Positions 26,097 to 34,137 of a stretch of 64,000 nt of DNA are shown here, piece after piece; position 1 is the first letter of the stretch; each line of letters opens with the position of its first letter. The stretch lies in NCBI RefSeq assembly GCF_014651715.1, contig NZ_BMXK01000005.1:186001-250000 (forward strand), read 5' to 3'. The notes below the pieces were generated by a model that saw only the letters and a program-made list of their open reading frames with translations, ran no database searches and was not told the origin of the DNA. A program made the translations under genes and the position numbers. Origin of the DNA: Zhihengliuella salsuginis (GTDB lineage: Bacteria > Actinomycetota > Actinomycetes > Actinomycetales > Micrococcaceae).

Positions 26097-27212
26097 CTAG
26101 TCAGACAGCAGATCTGCGGTAGCGACATAGCTCATCCCGAATTCGGATGCCACCGATTCGAACGTGACCTGGCCGGCGTGGGCGTTGAGACCGTTGGCGA
26201 GCCCGGCGTCCTCGGCCAGGGCCTGCTTCCATCCCTTGTTGGCGATCCGCAGCGCGTACGGCAGGGTCGCGTTGGTCAGTGCGGCGGTCGAGGTCTGCGG
26301 GACGGCGCCCGGCATGTTCGCGACGCAGTAGTACACGGCGTCGTGCACTTTGAAGGTCGGGTCGGCGTGCGTCGTCGGGCGGGAGCCCTCGAAGCAGCCG
26401 CCCTGGTCGATCGCGATGTCCACGAGCACCGAGCCCGGGCGCATCTTGGCGACCATGGCCTTGGTGACGAGCTTCGGGGCGGCGGCGCCCGGGATCAGCA
26501 CGGAGCCGATGACCAGGTCCGCGGCGGCGACCTCGTCGGCGATGGCCAGCTTCGACGAGGCCAGCGTCTTGATGCGGCCCGCGTAGGCGGTGTCGATCTC
26601 CTTCAGGCGGGAGAGGTTGATGTCGACGATGGTGACGTCGGCGCCCATGCCCACGGCGATGTTCGCGGCGTTCTCGCCGGCGACGCCGCCGCCGATGACG
26701 ACGACCTTGGCCGGACGGGTGCCCGGGACGCCGCCCATGAGGACGCCGGAGCCGCCGTTCGGCTGCTGCAACTGCACGGCGCCGATCTGCGCGGACAGGC
26801 GTCCGGCGACCTCGGACATCGGAGCGAGCAGCGGCAGGGTGCGGCCGGCGGTCACGGTCTCGTAGGCGATGGCGGTGGAGCCGGCCTTGACGATGGCGTC
26901 GGTGCACTCGCGCGAGGCGGCCAGGTGCAGGTAGGTGAAGAGGATCTGGTCCCGGCGCATGCGGTGGTACTCGGCGGGGATCGGTTCCTTGACCTTCATG
27001 ATCATGTGCGCGTCGGCCCACGTGGCGTCGGCATCCGCGGCGATGCGGGCACCGGCTGCGACGTAGTCCGCGTCGGCGATGCCGGACCCGAGGCCGGCGG
27101 TGGCCTCGACGACGACCTCGTGGCCGCGGGCGACGAACTCGGAGACGCCGGCCGGGGTCATGGCCACGCGGAACTCGTTGTTCTTGATTTCCTTGGGAAC
27201 ACCGATGATCAT
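26097..27212 (-). CDS. ald: Alanine dehydrogenase
   Basis: A 371-residue enzyme, the usual length. The N-terminus MIIGVPKEIKNNEFRVAMTP is diagnostic; His in TYLHLAAS, the NAD loop VVIGGGVAGENAANIAVGMG and the catalytic Asp in DIAIDQGGCFEGSRPTTH follow. It reversibly deaminates L-alanine to pyruvate and ammonia using NAD+, and serves alanine catabolism or redox balance. It is divergent from an Lrp-family regulator, the standard Ald/AldR arrangement of actinobacteria. AT-rich stretches at 27299-27316 lie in its promoter region. Confidence 0.97.
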   Translation of the reverse strand: MIIGVPKEIKNNEFRVAMTPAGVSEFVARGHEVVVEATAGLGSGIADADYVAAGARIAADADATWADAHMIMKVKEPIPAEYHRMRRDQILFTYLHLAASRECTDAIVKAGSTAIAYETVTAGRTLPLLAPMSEVAGRLSAQIGAVQLQQPNGGSGVLMGGVPGTRPAKVVVIGGGVAGENAANIAVGMGADVTIVDINLSRLKEIDTAYAGRIKTLASSKLAIADEVAAADLVIGSVLIPGAAAPKLVTKAMVAKMRPGSVLVDIAIDQGGCFEGSRPTTHADPTFKVHDAVYYCVANMPGAVPQTSTAALTNATLPYALRIANKGWKQALAEDAGLANGLNAHAGQVTFESVASEFGMSYVATADLLSD

Positions 27213-27342
27213 GGCGGTTCCTCCTCTGTGTCTGTGGTGCGAATTCTAGTCCTGCGGGCCCGTATGCGGAACTGCACAAGGGTCAGGTTGTCCCCTCCAG
27301 AATAAATATTTGTACGGCCCGATCTGGTTTCTGACGAAATTT

Positions 27343-27360
27343 ATTCGGTATAATCCGAAT
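27343..27360. promoter_or_regulatory. Palindrome with a perfect TATAAT core, probable AldR operator and promoter
   Basis: ATTCGG (27343-27348), TATAAT (27349-27354), CCGAAT (27355-27360): a perfect 6-6-6 inverted repeat whose spacer is a consensus -10. The surrounding bases are unusually AT-rich for this genome. It lies 34 bases before the Lrp-type gene, so the regulator probably represses its own promoter here. Confidence 0.65.
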
Positions 27361-27394
27361 TATTGGCAAATCTCAACGAAAACGGAGGTGGGAG

Positions 27395-27883
27395 ATGCCC
27401 GTCACAACGAATGATGTTCGGCCCGACACGGTCCAACTGGACGACATCGACAAGAAGCTGCTCCGCATGCTGGGCGAGAACGCGCGCCGAACCAACAACT
27501 CCATGGCCACCGAGCTGGGCATCGCTCCGTCGACGTGCCTGGCCCGGGTCAACTCGCTGCGCGAGTCGGGGGTCATCCGCCGGTTCACCCTGGATGTCGA
27601 TCCCGAGCGCATCGGGCGCTCTCTGCAGGCGCTGATCTTCGTGCGGATCCGACCGGGTGCCCGCCACACGATGTCCACGTTCAGCGAGGAGATCCGTGTC
27701 CAGCAGGGAGTCACGCAGCTGTTCTTCCTCGGCGGCACCGACGACTTCGTCCTCCACCTCGCGGTCCGGGATTCCAACGACGTCCGCCAGTTCGTGCTCG
27801 ACCACCTGTCGGCGAATCCCGCGGTAGCCTCGACGCAGACCTCGCTGGTGTTCGATCACCTGCCCGGAGGCCCCTGGGTCTGA
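27395..27883 (+). CDS. Lrp/AsnC-family regulator, probable AldR
   Basis: A 162-residue feast/famine regulator: N-terminal helix-turn-helix (LGENARRTNNSMATELGIAPSTCLARVNSL) and C-terminal RAM ligand domain (LQALIFVRIRPGARHTMSTF ... LFFLGGTDDFVLHLAVRDSNDV). It is divergent from ald, 182 bases away, so it most likely binds alanine and activates or represses ald. GGAGGTGGGAG precedes the ATG at 27395. The palindrome at 27343-27360 is its likely operator. Confidence 0.9.
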   Translation: MPVTTNDVRPDTVQLDDIDKKLLRMLGENARRTNNSMATELGIAPSTCLARVNSLRESGVIRRFTLDVDPERIGRSLQALIFVRIRPGARHTMSTFSEEIRVQQGVTQLFFLGGTDDFVLHLAVRDSNDVRQFVLDHLSANPAVASTQTSLVFDHLPGGPWV

Positions 27884-28023
27884 GGCGCAGCCGGCCGGAC
27901 CGCCCGGTGGCGGTCATGCCCGCAGGCCTGTCGGAAAGCGCCGACACTGGCTACCCTTCGTTCAACACCCCGCGTGGGGGAGTCGCCGCCGGGACCCGGG
28001 CGGCCGGGAGGAGGAATAGACGG

Positions 28024-28356
28024 ATGGAAGAACCCAGGCTCCTGCTCATCGGCAAGCGCCAGTCCACACTCGATGTGCTGGCCGAGGAGCTCCGGCGCTT
28101 CGGGCGGGACGTGGTCGCAACCAACGACCGCGCTCTCATCCGGCAGACCCTGACAGCAGGGGAGGCCGATCTCGTCGTCATCGGCGGTGGTCTGAGCGAT
28201 CCCGAGCGGGAGGCCGTGCGTGACCTCGTGCTCGCGACGAGTCCGGACATCCCCCTCCATCTGTCACCCCGGACGGAGGGCGCCAGCCCCGCGACGCTCA
28301 TACCCTTCGCCAACGAGCAGATCGTGCTCTTCAAAGTTCGTTCGGCACTGCCCTAG
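28024..28356 (+). CDS. Small receiver-like protein lacking phosphorylation residues
   Basis: A 110-residue protein whose secondary-structure order (RLLLIGKR strand, LAEELRRFG helix, ADLVVIGGGL strand) looks like a response-regulator receiver fold. The acidic pair expected after strand 1 and the phospho-Asp at the end of strand 3 are absent (GK and GG instead), so phosphorylation is unlikely. It has no output domain. A strong GGGAGGAGG site precedes the ATG. Its stop shares CTAG with the convergent CPBP gene. The assignment is tentative. Confidence 0.6.
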   Translation: MEEPRLLLIGKRQSTLDVLAEELRRFGRDVVATNDRALIRQTLTAGEADLVVIGGGLSDPEREAVRDLVLATSPDIPLHLSPRTEGASPATLIPFANEQIVLFKVRSALP

Positions 28357-29255
28357 GACGGGGACGGTTCGACGGGTGTTTCGGGCGTGCTCCGACGCTC
28401 CATCCACTCCACCACCGCGACGTAGACCAGGGTCGTCGCGATGGAGACCGCGGCGGCGGCCGGGGCGATCTCCGTGGCGTCGAGGTCCGCCCCCGTGGCG
28501 ATCCCGAAGCCGAAGGCCATGGCGTTGTTGACGACGTGCAGTGCGATCGCCGCCTCCAGCCCCCGGGTGCGGATGGTCAGGTAGCCGGCGGCGACGGCGA
28601 AGACCGCGATGTCCGTGAGCCCGACGGCGTCGTACATGTGGCCCACCACGAACAGCGGGACCGGCACCAGCACGGCCCAGGCGGGATGGCGCAGCCAGCT
28701 GCCGATGACGTTCATGAACAGGCCGCGGAAGACGACCTCCTCGGCCGTGGCCTGGAACGCGACGAGACCGAGGGCGATCGCCAGGAGCAGCAGCGCCTCG
28801 TCGTCGAGCGCCCAGGTCGGGGCCCCGTTGACGAGCACGTCGATCCCGAGGCTCGCCCCGATGACGACGACGGCGACGACGAAGTAGCGGCCCAGCCGCC
28901 GCCAGCGCATCCCTCCGGCGACCGAGAACAGGCTCGCCGAGATCCGGCGGGGCGCGCCGCGGCCGTAGATCATGCGGATCGCGGCGGAGGCCGGAGGCCA
29001 CATGAGGATGACGGAGACCAGCAGGAACGCCATCCCCACCGGGTTGTTGGCGCTGGCCAGCTGCTCGAAGGCCGCCGGGTCCGCCAGGAGCGCCGCGGGG
29101 TCGCCCGAGCTCAGCATGACGGCGAACATGGTGATGATCAGCACCACGACCAGACCCGCGTAGATGCCGCCGGCGATCAGCAGGACCAGCAGGGGTTTGT
29201 ACCAGCGGTGGCGATCGGAGGCGCGCAGGATGCGGTGGTAGGGGGTCTCGTTCAT
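28353..29255 (-). CDS. CPBP-family intramembrane metalloprotease
   Basis: A 300-residue membrane protein with about eight hydrophobic segments. The three Abi/CPBP motifs are complete: EEVVFR (Glu172, Glu173, Arg177), a FVVGH segment with His206, and HVVNN (His240, Asn244). Relatives are Rce1-like proteases or bacteriocin self-immunity proteins; the substrate here is unknown and no peptide gene lies nearby. It is convergent with the receiver-like gene, overlapping it by four bases. Confidence 0.9.
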   Translation of the reverse strand: MNETPYHRILRASDRHRWYKPLLVLLIAGGIYAGLVVVLIITMFAVMLSSGDPAALLADPAAFEQLASANNPVGMAFLLVSVILMWPPASAAIRMIYGRGAPRRISASLFSVAGGMRWRRLGRYFVVAVVVIGASLGIDVLVNGAPTWALDDEALLLLAIALGLVAFQATAEEVVFRGLFMNVIGSWLRHPAWAVLVPVPLFVVGHMYDAVGLTDIAVFAVAAGYLTIRTRGLEAAIALHVVNNAMAFGFGIATGADLDATEIAPAAAAVSIATTLVYVAVVEWMERRSTPETPVEPSPS

Positions 29256-29480
29256 GGTGCCAGCTTCTCAGTACCGGGGCGCGGCGGCCGTCAACCACTG
29301 GCATGATCTTCTGCCCGGCGCGTGCGACCTCCGGATGATGCGGCGGTGACGTGGGCGGGGAGGAACCGCCGAATACGTGCGGAAATCAGCACTAAATGAT
29401 CTGCAGTTCCGGGCGTACGGTGGTTTCAAGCGGCCCGCAGCGGGGAGAAGCCCCCAGGGCCGAGACGTGAGGAGAACGCC

Positions 29481-29768
29481 ATGCAAGCCACTCCGCCAGT
29501 CGCCGACTGCACGGTCGAGAACTGTTCCTTCAACGACCACTCCCACTGCAACGCCGCGGGCATCACGATCGGCGGCAGCGAGGACCACGCCAGCTGCGCG
29601 ACGTTCGTCGACATCGGCCAGTCCGGGGGCCTGCCGAAGGTGGTCGCCGAGGTCGGCGCGTGCCAGCGCGCCGAGTGCGCCTTCAACGACCACCTCCAGT
29701 GCACGGCGTCCGAGGTCCACGTCGGCCCGGGCGCCGACAACGCGGACTGCCTGACCTACAAGATCTGA
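29481..29768 (+). CDS. Tandem DUF1540 cysteine-rich protein
   Basis: A 95-residue protein made of two copies of the DUF1540 motif: DCTVENCSFNDHSHC ... ASC at the N-terminus and ACQRAECAFNDHLQC ... ADC at the C-terminus. Each copy has four cysteines plus a conserved His, a pattern suited to binding one zinc ion. No signal peptide. GTGAGGAG lies upstream. The function of DUF1540 is not known; the tandem form is common in actinobacteria. It is a single-gene unit between two minus-strand genes. Confidence 0.85.
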   Translation: MQATPPVADCTVENCSFNDHSHCNAAGITIGGSEDHASCATFVDIGQSGGLPKVVAEVGACQRAECAFNDHLQCTASEVHVGPGADNADCLTYKI

Positions 29769-29778
29769 GCCGGTCCGG

Positions 29779-30528
29779 TTACGCCGTCCACGTCCCCAGC
29801 CGTCCGCACATGCCCCACAGGCGCGGGCCGGGGCGGGGACCGCCGGCGACGACGGCGCCCTCGGCCAGGTGCGATCCGTCGCCGGCGGCGAGACCGTCCA
29901 TCTGCTCGCGCGTGCGTCCGACCTGCTCCTCCACGTTCGCGGCGAAGATCTCCCGCCATGCCTCGATCTTGGGCTGGACCAGCACGGTCGCCCGTGCGTA
30001 CAGCGTCTCGAGGGCGGTCGGGCCGTCCTGCTCGACGGCGGCGCGCAACTGCGTGTAGCCCTCCATCGCCAGGTCGCGGCGGGCGCGGGCGGCCTCGGCG
30101 CGCGCCTCCTCCTCGCCGGGCAGCGTAGCCGCCCGCCGGTAGGCCTCCGGATCCGCGAGCACGCGGTCCGGGAACGTCATGACGGCGTCCCCGGCCTCGG
30201 GCAGGCCCGCGTTGGCCATGACCACGTTGAGCTCCAGCCCGCCGTGGTTGACGAGCCGGTGCACGGTGCCCGGGGTGAACCAGAGCAGGGAGCCGGGCTC
30301 GAGCGGGTCGACGCGCGCCCCGTCGGAACCGAGCGTGTGCACCTCCCCGCTGCCGCCGGTGACGACGTACGCCTCGGTGGAGAGCGTGTGCAGGTGCGGG
30401 GTGCCTCCGGCGCAGCCGTCCGCGGCCTCCCAGTCGTACACCGCCAGCCGGGAGACGGAGGTGCCGCCCGGGAACCCGGGCAGCGACCGGCTGGCCGTCG
30501 CCGGCTGGCGGTTCTCCGCGCCGCTCAC
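29779..30528 (-). CDS. Cupin-domain protein in the DUF6807 operon
   Basis: About 249 residues. A cupin barrel occupies the first ~130 residues, with metal-ligand motif HLHTLSTEAYVVTGGSGE and second motif TPGTVHRL. The C-terminal ~100 residues are helical and Arg/Glu-rich, with no recognised family. The GTG start overlaps the DUF6807 stop (GTGA), so the genes are coupled. It may be an isomerase or a sensor for the sugar handled by the oxidoreductase in the same operon; this is inference from context. Confidence 0.8.
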   Translation of the reverse strand: MSGAENRQPATASRSLPGFPGGTSVSRLAVYDWEAADGCAGGTPHLHTLSTEAYVVTGGSGEVHTLGSDGARVDPLEPGSLLWFTPGTVHRLVNHGGLELNVVMANAGLPEAGDAVMTFPDRVLADPEAYRRAATLPGEEEARAEAARARRDLAMEGYTQLRAAVEQDGPTALETLYARATVLVQPKIEAWREIFAANVEEQVGRTREQMDGLAAGDGSHLAEGAVVAGGPRPGPRLWGMCGRLGTWTA

Positions 30529-31460
30529 AGCGCGAACTCCGCCCCGAGGGCTTCCAACTCCGCGTCGTCGCACACGCGGGAGACGAACACGTAGCGGTGG
30601 TTCAGCGTCAGCGTGCCCTCGTGGGGCAGGTGGATCTCCTCGTAGAACGCCGGCGACGGGCTGATGACCGCGAAGTTGCCCGAGCGGACGAACCAGCGGA
30701 TCTCCGGGATCTCGAGCGCCTCGCCGCCGGCCGCGGCCTCCGACGATCCCGAGAACGTCAGGATGGTGCCGCCGCCGTCGATCCCGTCGTGCTCGCTCTG
30801 CATCGCGATCCAGTCGGCCGTGGTCCCCATGACCGCCTCGTCGCCCTCGAGCCCCGCGGAGGAGACGACGCGGGCGCCCGTCCACGAGCGCGGGCCGCGC
30901 CAGAACCAGCCGGTGTAGCCGGCCTGGTCGCGCCCGGCCGTCGTCGGGCTGCCCATCGGCAGGGTCTCGCCGGAGACGTTCGTCAGCGTGGTCGTCAGGT
31001 CGACAGACCACAGGCCGCGTTCCGGGTCGAGGGAGTGGATCCGGTGGACGCGGTGCTCGTCGTACCAGTGCTCGCCGCGGGCGTTGATCCACTTCAGGGT
31101 CTCGTCGAGGACCACGTCCGACCCGTCCGCGGGGGGAGCGGCGAAGCCCTGGTGCTCCATGCGGCCCAGGTTGTCCTGCATCTGGTAGCCGCCCTCCTTC
31201 GAGAAGGTCGGGCCGCCCCAGAAGTTCTGGTCCTTCACGTGCGACCAGGTGAACTGCAGTCCCGTGTGCCAGCGGTGGTCCCACGGGCGGCGGACCGCGG
31301 CCTCGCCGCCGTCGAGGAAGCGCAGCGGGAAGAGGTAGGGCTTCGGGGCCTCCTCCGCCCTGGTGTCGGGGTGGACGACGTAGGTCAGCAGGTCGACGCC
31401 GCCGCCGGAGACGGTCAGCGATTCGCGGTTGTCGGTGACGGTGTAGTCGGCGTTAGCCAC
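30525..31460 (-). CDS. DUF6807 (PmoA-like) family protein
   Basis: A 311-residue beta-rich protein. Distinctive segments are HPWDHRWH-like RRPWDHRWHTGLQFTWSHV, NFWGGPTFS and the C-terminal LNHRYVFVSR, which fit the DUF6807/PmoA group often linked to Gfo/Idh dehydrogenases in sugar-degradation clusters. No signal peptide. It overlaps the oxidoreductase gene by 8 bases and the cupin by 4. The molecular function is unestablished; a sugar-modifying or binding role is suggested by its partners. Confidence 0.8.
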   Translation of the reverse strand: MANADYTVTDNRESLTVSGGGVDLLTYVVHPDTRAEEAPKPYLFPLRFLDGGEAAVRRPWDHRWHTGLQFTWSHVKDQNFWGGPTFSKEGGYQMQDNLGRMEHQGFAAPPADGSDVVLDETLKWINARGEHWYDEHRVHRIHSLDPERGLWSVDLTTTLTNVSGETLPMGSPTTAGRDQAGYTGWFWRGPRSWTGARVVSSAGLEGDEAVMGTTADWIAMQSEHDGIDGGGTILTFSGSSEAAAGGEALEIPEIRWFVRSGNFAVISPSPAFYEEIHLPHEGTLTLNHRYVFVSRVCDDAELEALGAEFAL

Positions 31461-32655
31461 GTGCGGCCTCCAGGGGTTCGGTGCGGTTCGGCACGGCGGG
31501 TTGCTCCCCGCGCTTCATGCGCTGGTACGTATATGCCGGGTCGTGCATGCCTTCGTAGTAGGGGCCGGAGCGCTGCAGGTCCGCTCGGCGGACGGCCTTG
31601 CCGGTCTCGGCGGACTCGTAGAGGGCGGCGATGAACTCGAGGCTCTTGCGCCCGTCGTCGCCGCTGGCCCGCGGACGCTCGCCGCGCTCCATCGAGTCGA
31701 GCAGGGCGGAGATCTGATTGACGTGCGAGCTCGCCACGCCGCCGTCGTCCTCGAAGAACGACGACGGTGCGCGCGTCGCGCCGTCGTCGTGCGTGCCGTC
31801 CTGCGCACCCAGGTGCGGGCTCGGCGTGTGGCGCCAGTCGGAGCTGGAGTAGCCGTAGACGTGCTCGACCTCGACGGTGGCGTTCGTGAAGTCGAAGCGC
31901 AGGTAGCTGGCCTCCCGCGGGGAGAGGACCGAGTTCACGATGCTGCCGACGGCCCCGGAGGCGAAGCGCACCATGGCGAGCGAGACGTCCTCGGTCTCGA
32001 GGTCCCGGTCGAGGGTGTCGGCGATGGCGGTGACCTCGGTCCAGTCGCCGAGGATGTCGAGGAGCAGGTCCATCTGGTGGATGCCGTGGCCCATGGCGGG
32101 GCCACCGCCCTCGGTCTCCCACTTCCCGCGCCACGGGACGTCGTAGTAGTCGTGGCCGCGGTACCAGAGCGTGTTGCAGACCGCGACGTGCGGCTCGCCC
32201 AGGATGCCGTCGTCGACGGCGGCGCGAACGCGGTTCGCGGCGGGGCCGAAGCGGTGCTGGAAGACGTACGCGGCGTAGGGTCCGCCGTCGGCTTCGAGTG
32301 CGGCGACCTCGTCGTACTCGGCGAGCGAGAGCATCGGCGGCTTCTCGCACCAGACCCACGCGCCGGCGCGCAGCCCGGCCATGACGGCCTCGCGGTGGGC
32401 GCCCGGGGGAGTGCAGACCACGATCAGATCGGGCTCGGCGCCGGCGAGCAGGGCGTCGACGCTCGTGTAGTGCTGCTCGATGGAGTGCTCGGCGGCGGCC
32501 GCGGCGGCGCGTCCGGCGTCGACGTCGGCGATGGCGACGATCTCGGCGCGGTGCGCCTGGGTGCGCAGGGCCGGGATGTGGGCGCCGGTGGCGATGCCGC
32601 CGGCTCCGATGATGCCGACGCGGATGGGCGGGGCGCCGGTCTGTGTGCCTGACAT
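31453..32655 (-). CDS. Gfo/Idh/MocA-family oxidoreductase
   Basis: A 400-residue NAD(P)-dependent dehydrogenase. The Rossmann motif IRVGIIGAGGIATGAHIPAL begins at about residue 11, with the family's CEKPP motif at the Glu-Lys-Pro position and the substrate-domain GHGIHQMDLLLDILG carrying the catalytic-type His-x-x-Asp. It is first of a three-gene operon with DUF6807 and a cupin protein, and is divergent from a LacI regulator. It probably oxidises a sugar or sugar acid; the substrate is unknown. Confidence 0.9.
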   Translation of the reverse strand: MSGTQTGAPPIRVGIIGAGGIATGAHIPALRTQAHRAEIVAIADVDAGRAAAAAAEHSIEQHYTSVDALLAGAEPDLIVVCTPPGAHREAVMAGLRAGAWVWCEKPPMLSLAEYDEVAALEADGGPYAAYVFQHRFGPAANRVRAAVDDGILGEPHVAVCNTLWYRGHDYYDVPWRGKWETEGGGPAMGHGIHQMDLLLDILGDWTEVTAIADTLDRDLETEDVSLAMVRFASGAVGSIVNSVLSPREASYLRFDFTNATVEVEHVYGYSSSDWRHTPSPHLGAQDGTHDDGATRAPSSFFEDDGGVASSHVNQISALLDSMERGERPRASGDDGRKSLEFIAALYESAETGKAVRRADLQRSGPYYEGMHDPAYTYQRMKRGEQPAVPNRTEPLEAARG

Positions 32656-32722
32656 GCGGGAGGTCTCCTTGGACGTTCGCGGTTCGGCCGGCGTGCGGGA
32701 CGCGGCCGACGGGTGTCTCGTT

Positions 32723-32736
32723 AGTGATCGATCACT
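32723..32736. promoter_or_regulatory. LacI-type operator O1
   Basis: AGTGATCGATCACT is a perfect 14-base palindrome with a central CG, as LacI-family operators have. It lies 68 bases upstream of the Gfo/Idh start, in the region between that operon and the LacI gene. Confidence 0.7.
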
Positions 32737-32750
32737 TTTTTGAAGGCGAA

Positions 32751-32762
32751 GAAGGCGCTTTC
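32751..32762. promoter_or_regulatory. Second LacI-type motif GAAGGCGCTTTC
   Basis: One mismatch from the palindrome GAAAGCGCTTTC with central CG. It is embedded in GCGCTTTCTTTCGC (32755-32768), repeated exactly upstream of the sugar-binding lipoprotein at 34096-34109. It could be bound by a different LacI-family member than the flanking GTGATCGATCAC sites. Confidence 0.45.
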
Positions 32763-32779
32763 TTTCGCAGCGGTGGAAT

Positions 32780-32791
32780 GTGATCGATCAC
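32780..32791. promoter_or_regulatory. LacI-type operator O2
   Basis: GTGATCGATCAC, a perfect palindrome identical to the core of O1 and centred 56 bases from it, about five helical turns. Paired operators suggest cooperative binding or looping by the LacI regulator encoded at 32919. Confidence 0.7.
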
Positions 32792-32918
32792 TAAACGTGA
32801 TGTAATGCACGTTATAGGCGGAGTCGAATCCCTGTCAACGGGTTCGGCCGACGAGGATTTCCCGCCGGGCGGGGCCGGGGGTCCGGTACCGTCGGGTGAC
32901 CAGCTACAGGAGGCGGCG

Positions 32919-33962
32919 ATGGTGGCAGCGAAGTCGGACAGGCCGGCGGGCAGGCGCCCCACCGTGCGCCAGGTGGCCGAGCGGGCGGGCGTCTCGCACC
33001 AGACGGTGTCACGCTTCCTGCGCGGCGACCCCGGCATGAAGCCCGCCACGGTCGAGCGCCTCCGGGAGGCCGTCGACGCTCTCGGCTACCGCCCGGACCT
33101 GACCGCCCGCTCGCTGCGCACAGGCCGCTCCGGCGTGCTGACCGCGATGCTGCCGAGCCCGGTCACCGCGTTCCCGACGCCGGTCCTGGCGGCTGCGGCC
33201 GAGGTCGCCCACGAGCACGGCTACTTCATGGAGGTCGCCGTCGTCGCGGGCGGTTCCCGCGAGCGCGCCGGCCGGGCCGCCGAACTGCTCGCCTCTGGCC
33301 GCAGCGAGGGGGTCCTGTTCCTCGGCGATCTACCCGACGGCGGCGTGCCCAGCGGCGGCGACCGCGGCGCCCTCGTGGTCTTCGACCACTTCGACGACCA
33401 GCTCCGAGGTGTCGGCCAGCTCGCCGACGCCACGCCCGTCGCCGAGGCGGTCGCCCATCTCGCCTCGCTCGGCCACCGCCGCTTCCTGCACCTCGCCGGC
33501 CCGCAGCAGTGGGCCTCGGCCCGTGCCCGCAGGAAGGCGTATCTCGAGACGATCGAGCGCCTCGCGCCCGACTACCCGGGCCTGGCCAGCGCCGGCGTCG
33601 TCCCCGGCACGTGGAGCGCTGATTCCGGATACGACGGCGTCGCGCAGCTTCCGGCGGACGCGGCCTTCACGGCCGTGATCGCCGCGAACGACCTGGTCGC
33701 CATGGGCGCGATCCGCGCCCTGGGCGAACGCGGGCTCTCCGTCCCTTCGGACGTCAGCATCGTCGGCTGGGACGACCAGGAGATGGGGCGCTACTCGACG
33801 CCGTCGCTCTCCACCGTGGTCGTCGACCGCGAGGCCCAGGGCCGGCTGGCGATGCGCCGGCTCGTCGCCCTGGTGCGCGGTGAGCAGGCGGGCGGTTCGA
33901 CCGGCCTGCTCAACCGGCTCGTCTGGCGCGAGAGCGTCGGTCCGGCGCCCGCAAGGACCTAG
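32919..33962 (+). CDS. LacI-family transcriptional regulator
   Basis: About 347 residues. The N-terminal DNA-binding domain is TVRQVAERAGVSHQTVSRFL with the hinge region ALGYRPDLTARSLRTGRS, followed by a periplasmic-binding-protein-like effector domain (VVFDHFDDQ, DLVAMGAIRALGERG, SIVGWDDQEMGRYSTPSL). It is divergent from the Gfo/Idh-DUF6807-cupin operon and precedes an orphan sugar-binding protein. The ATG at 32919 is preceded by CAGGAGG. Two perfect GTGATCGATCAC sites in the intergenic region are its probable operators. Confidence 0.92.
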   Translation: MVAAKSDRPAGRRPTVRQVAERAGVSHQTVSRFLRGDPGMKPATVERLREAVDALGYRPDLTARSLRTGRSGVLTAMLPSPVTAFPTPVLAAAAEVAHEHGYFMEVAVVAGGSRERAGRAAELLASGRSEGVLFLGDLPDGGVPSGGDRGALVVFDHFDDQLRGVGQLADATPVAEAVAHLASLGHRRFLHLAGPQQWASARARRKAYLETIERLAPDYPGLASAGVVPGTWSADSGYDGVAQLPADAAFTAVIAANDLVAMGAIRALGERGLSVPSDVSIVGWDDQEMGRYSTPSLSTVVVDREAQGRLAMRRLVALVRGEQAGGSTGLLNRLVWRESVGPAPART

Positions 33963-34091
33963 GTGGCGGCCCGGGACGCCAGCTCGGCCATCGCCCGGTC
34001 CGCCGGATCCATGCCGGCGATCTTCTCGGCCGTCTTCTCCGCGTCTGCTCGACCGATCCTTGACCTGTGATCCACTTCACTCTAGAGTCTG

Positions 34092-34103
34092 GAATGCGCT
34101 TTC
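34092..34103. promoter_or_regulatory. GAATGCGCTTTC operator-like motif before the orphan binding protein
   Basis: Shares GCGCTTTCTTTCGC (34096-34109) exactly with the motif upstream of the Gfo/Idh operon. It lies ~35 bases before the start at 34138, overlapping the probable promoter (TCTAGAGTCT upstream). It suggests the two units respond to a common regulator. Confidence 0.45.
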
Positions 34104-34137
34104 TTTCGCGGCGGCCCACTCTCACCGAGGAGTCGTC

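Noticed and set aside
28353-29255. CPBP protein as immunity protein of a bacteriocin
   Set aside because: No small double-glycine-leader or other peptide gene is adjacent; the neighbour is a receiver-like protein on the opposite strand.
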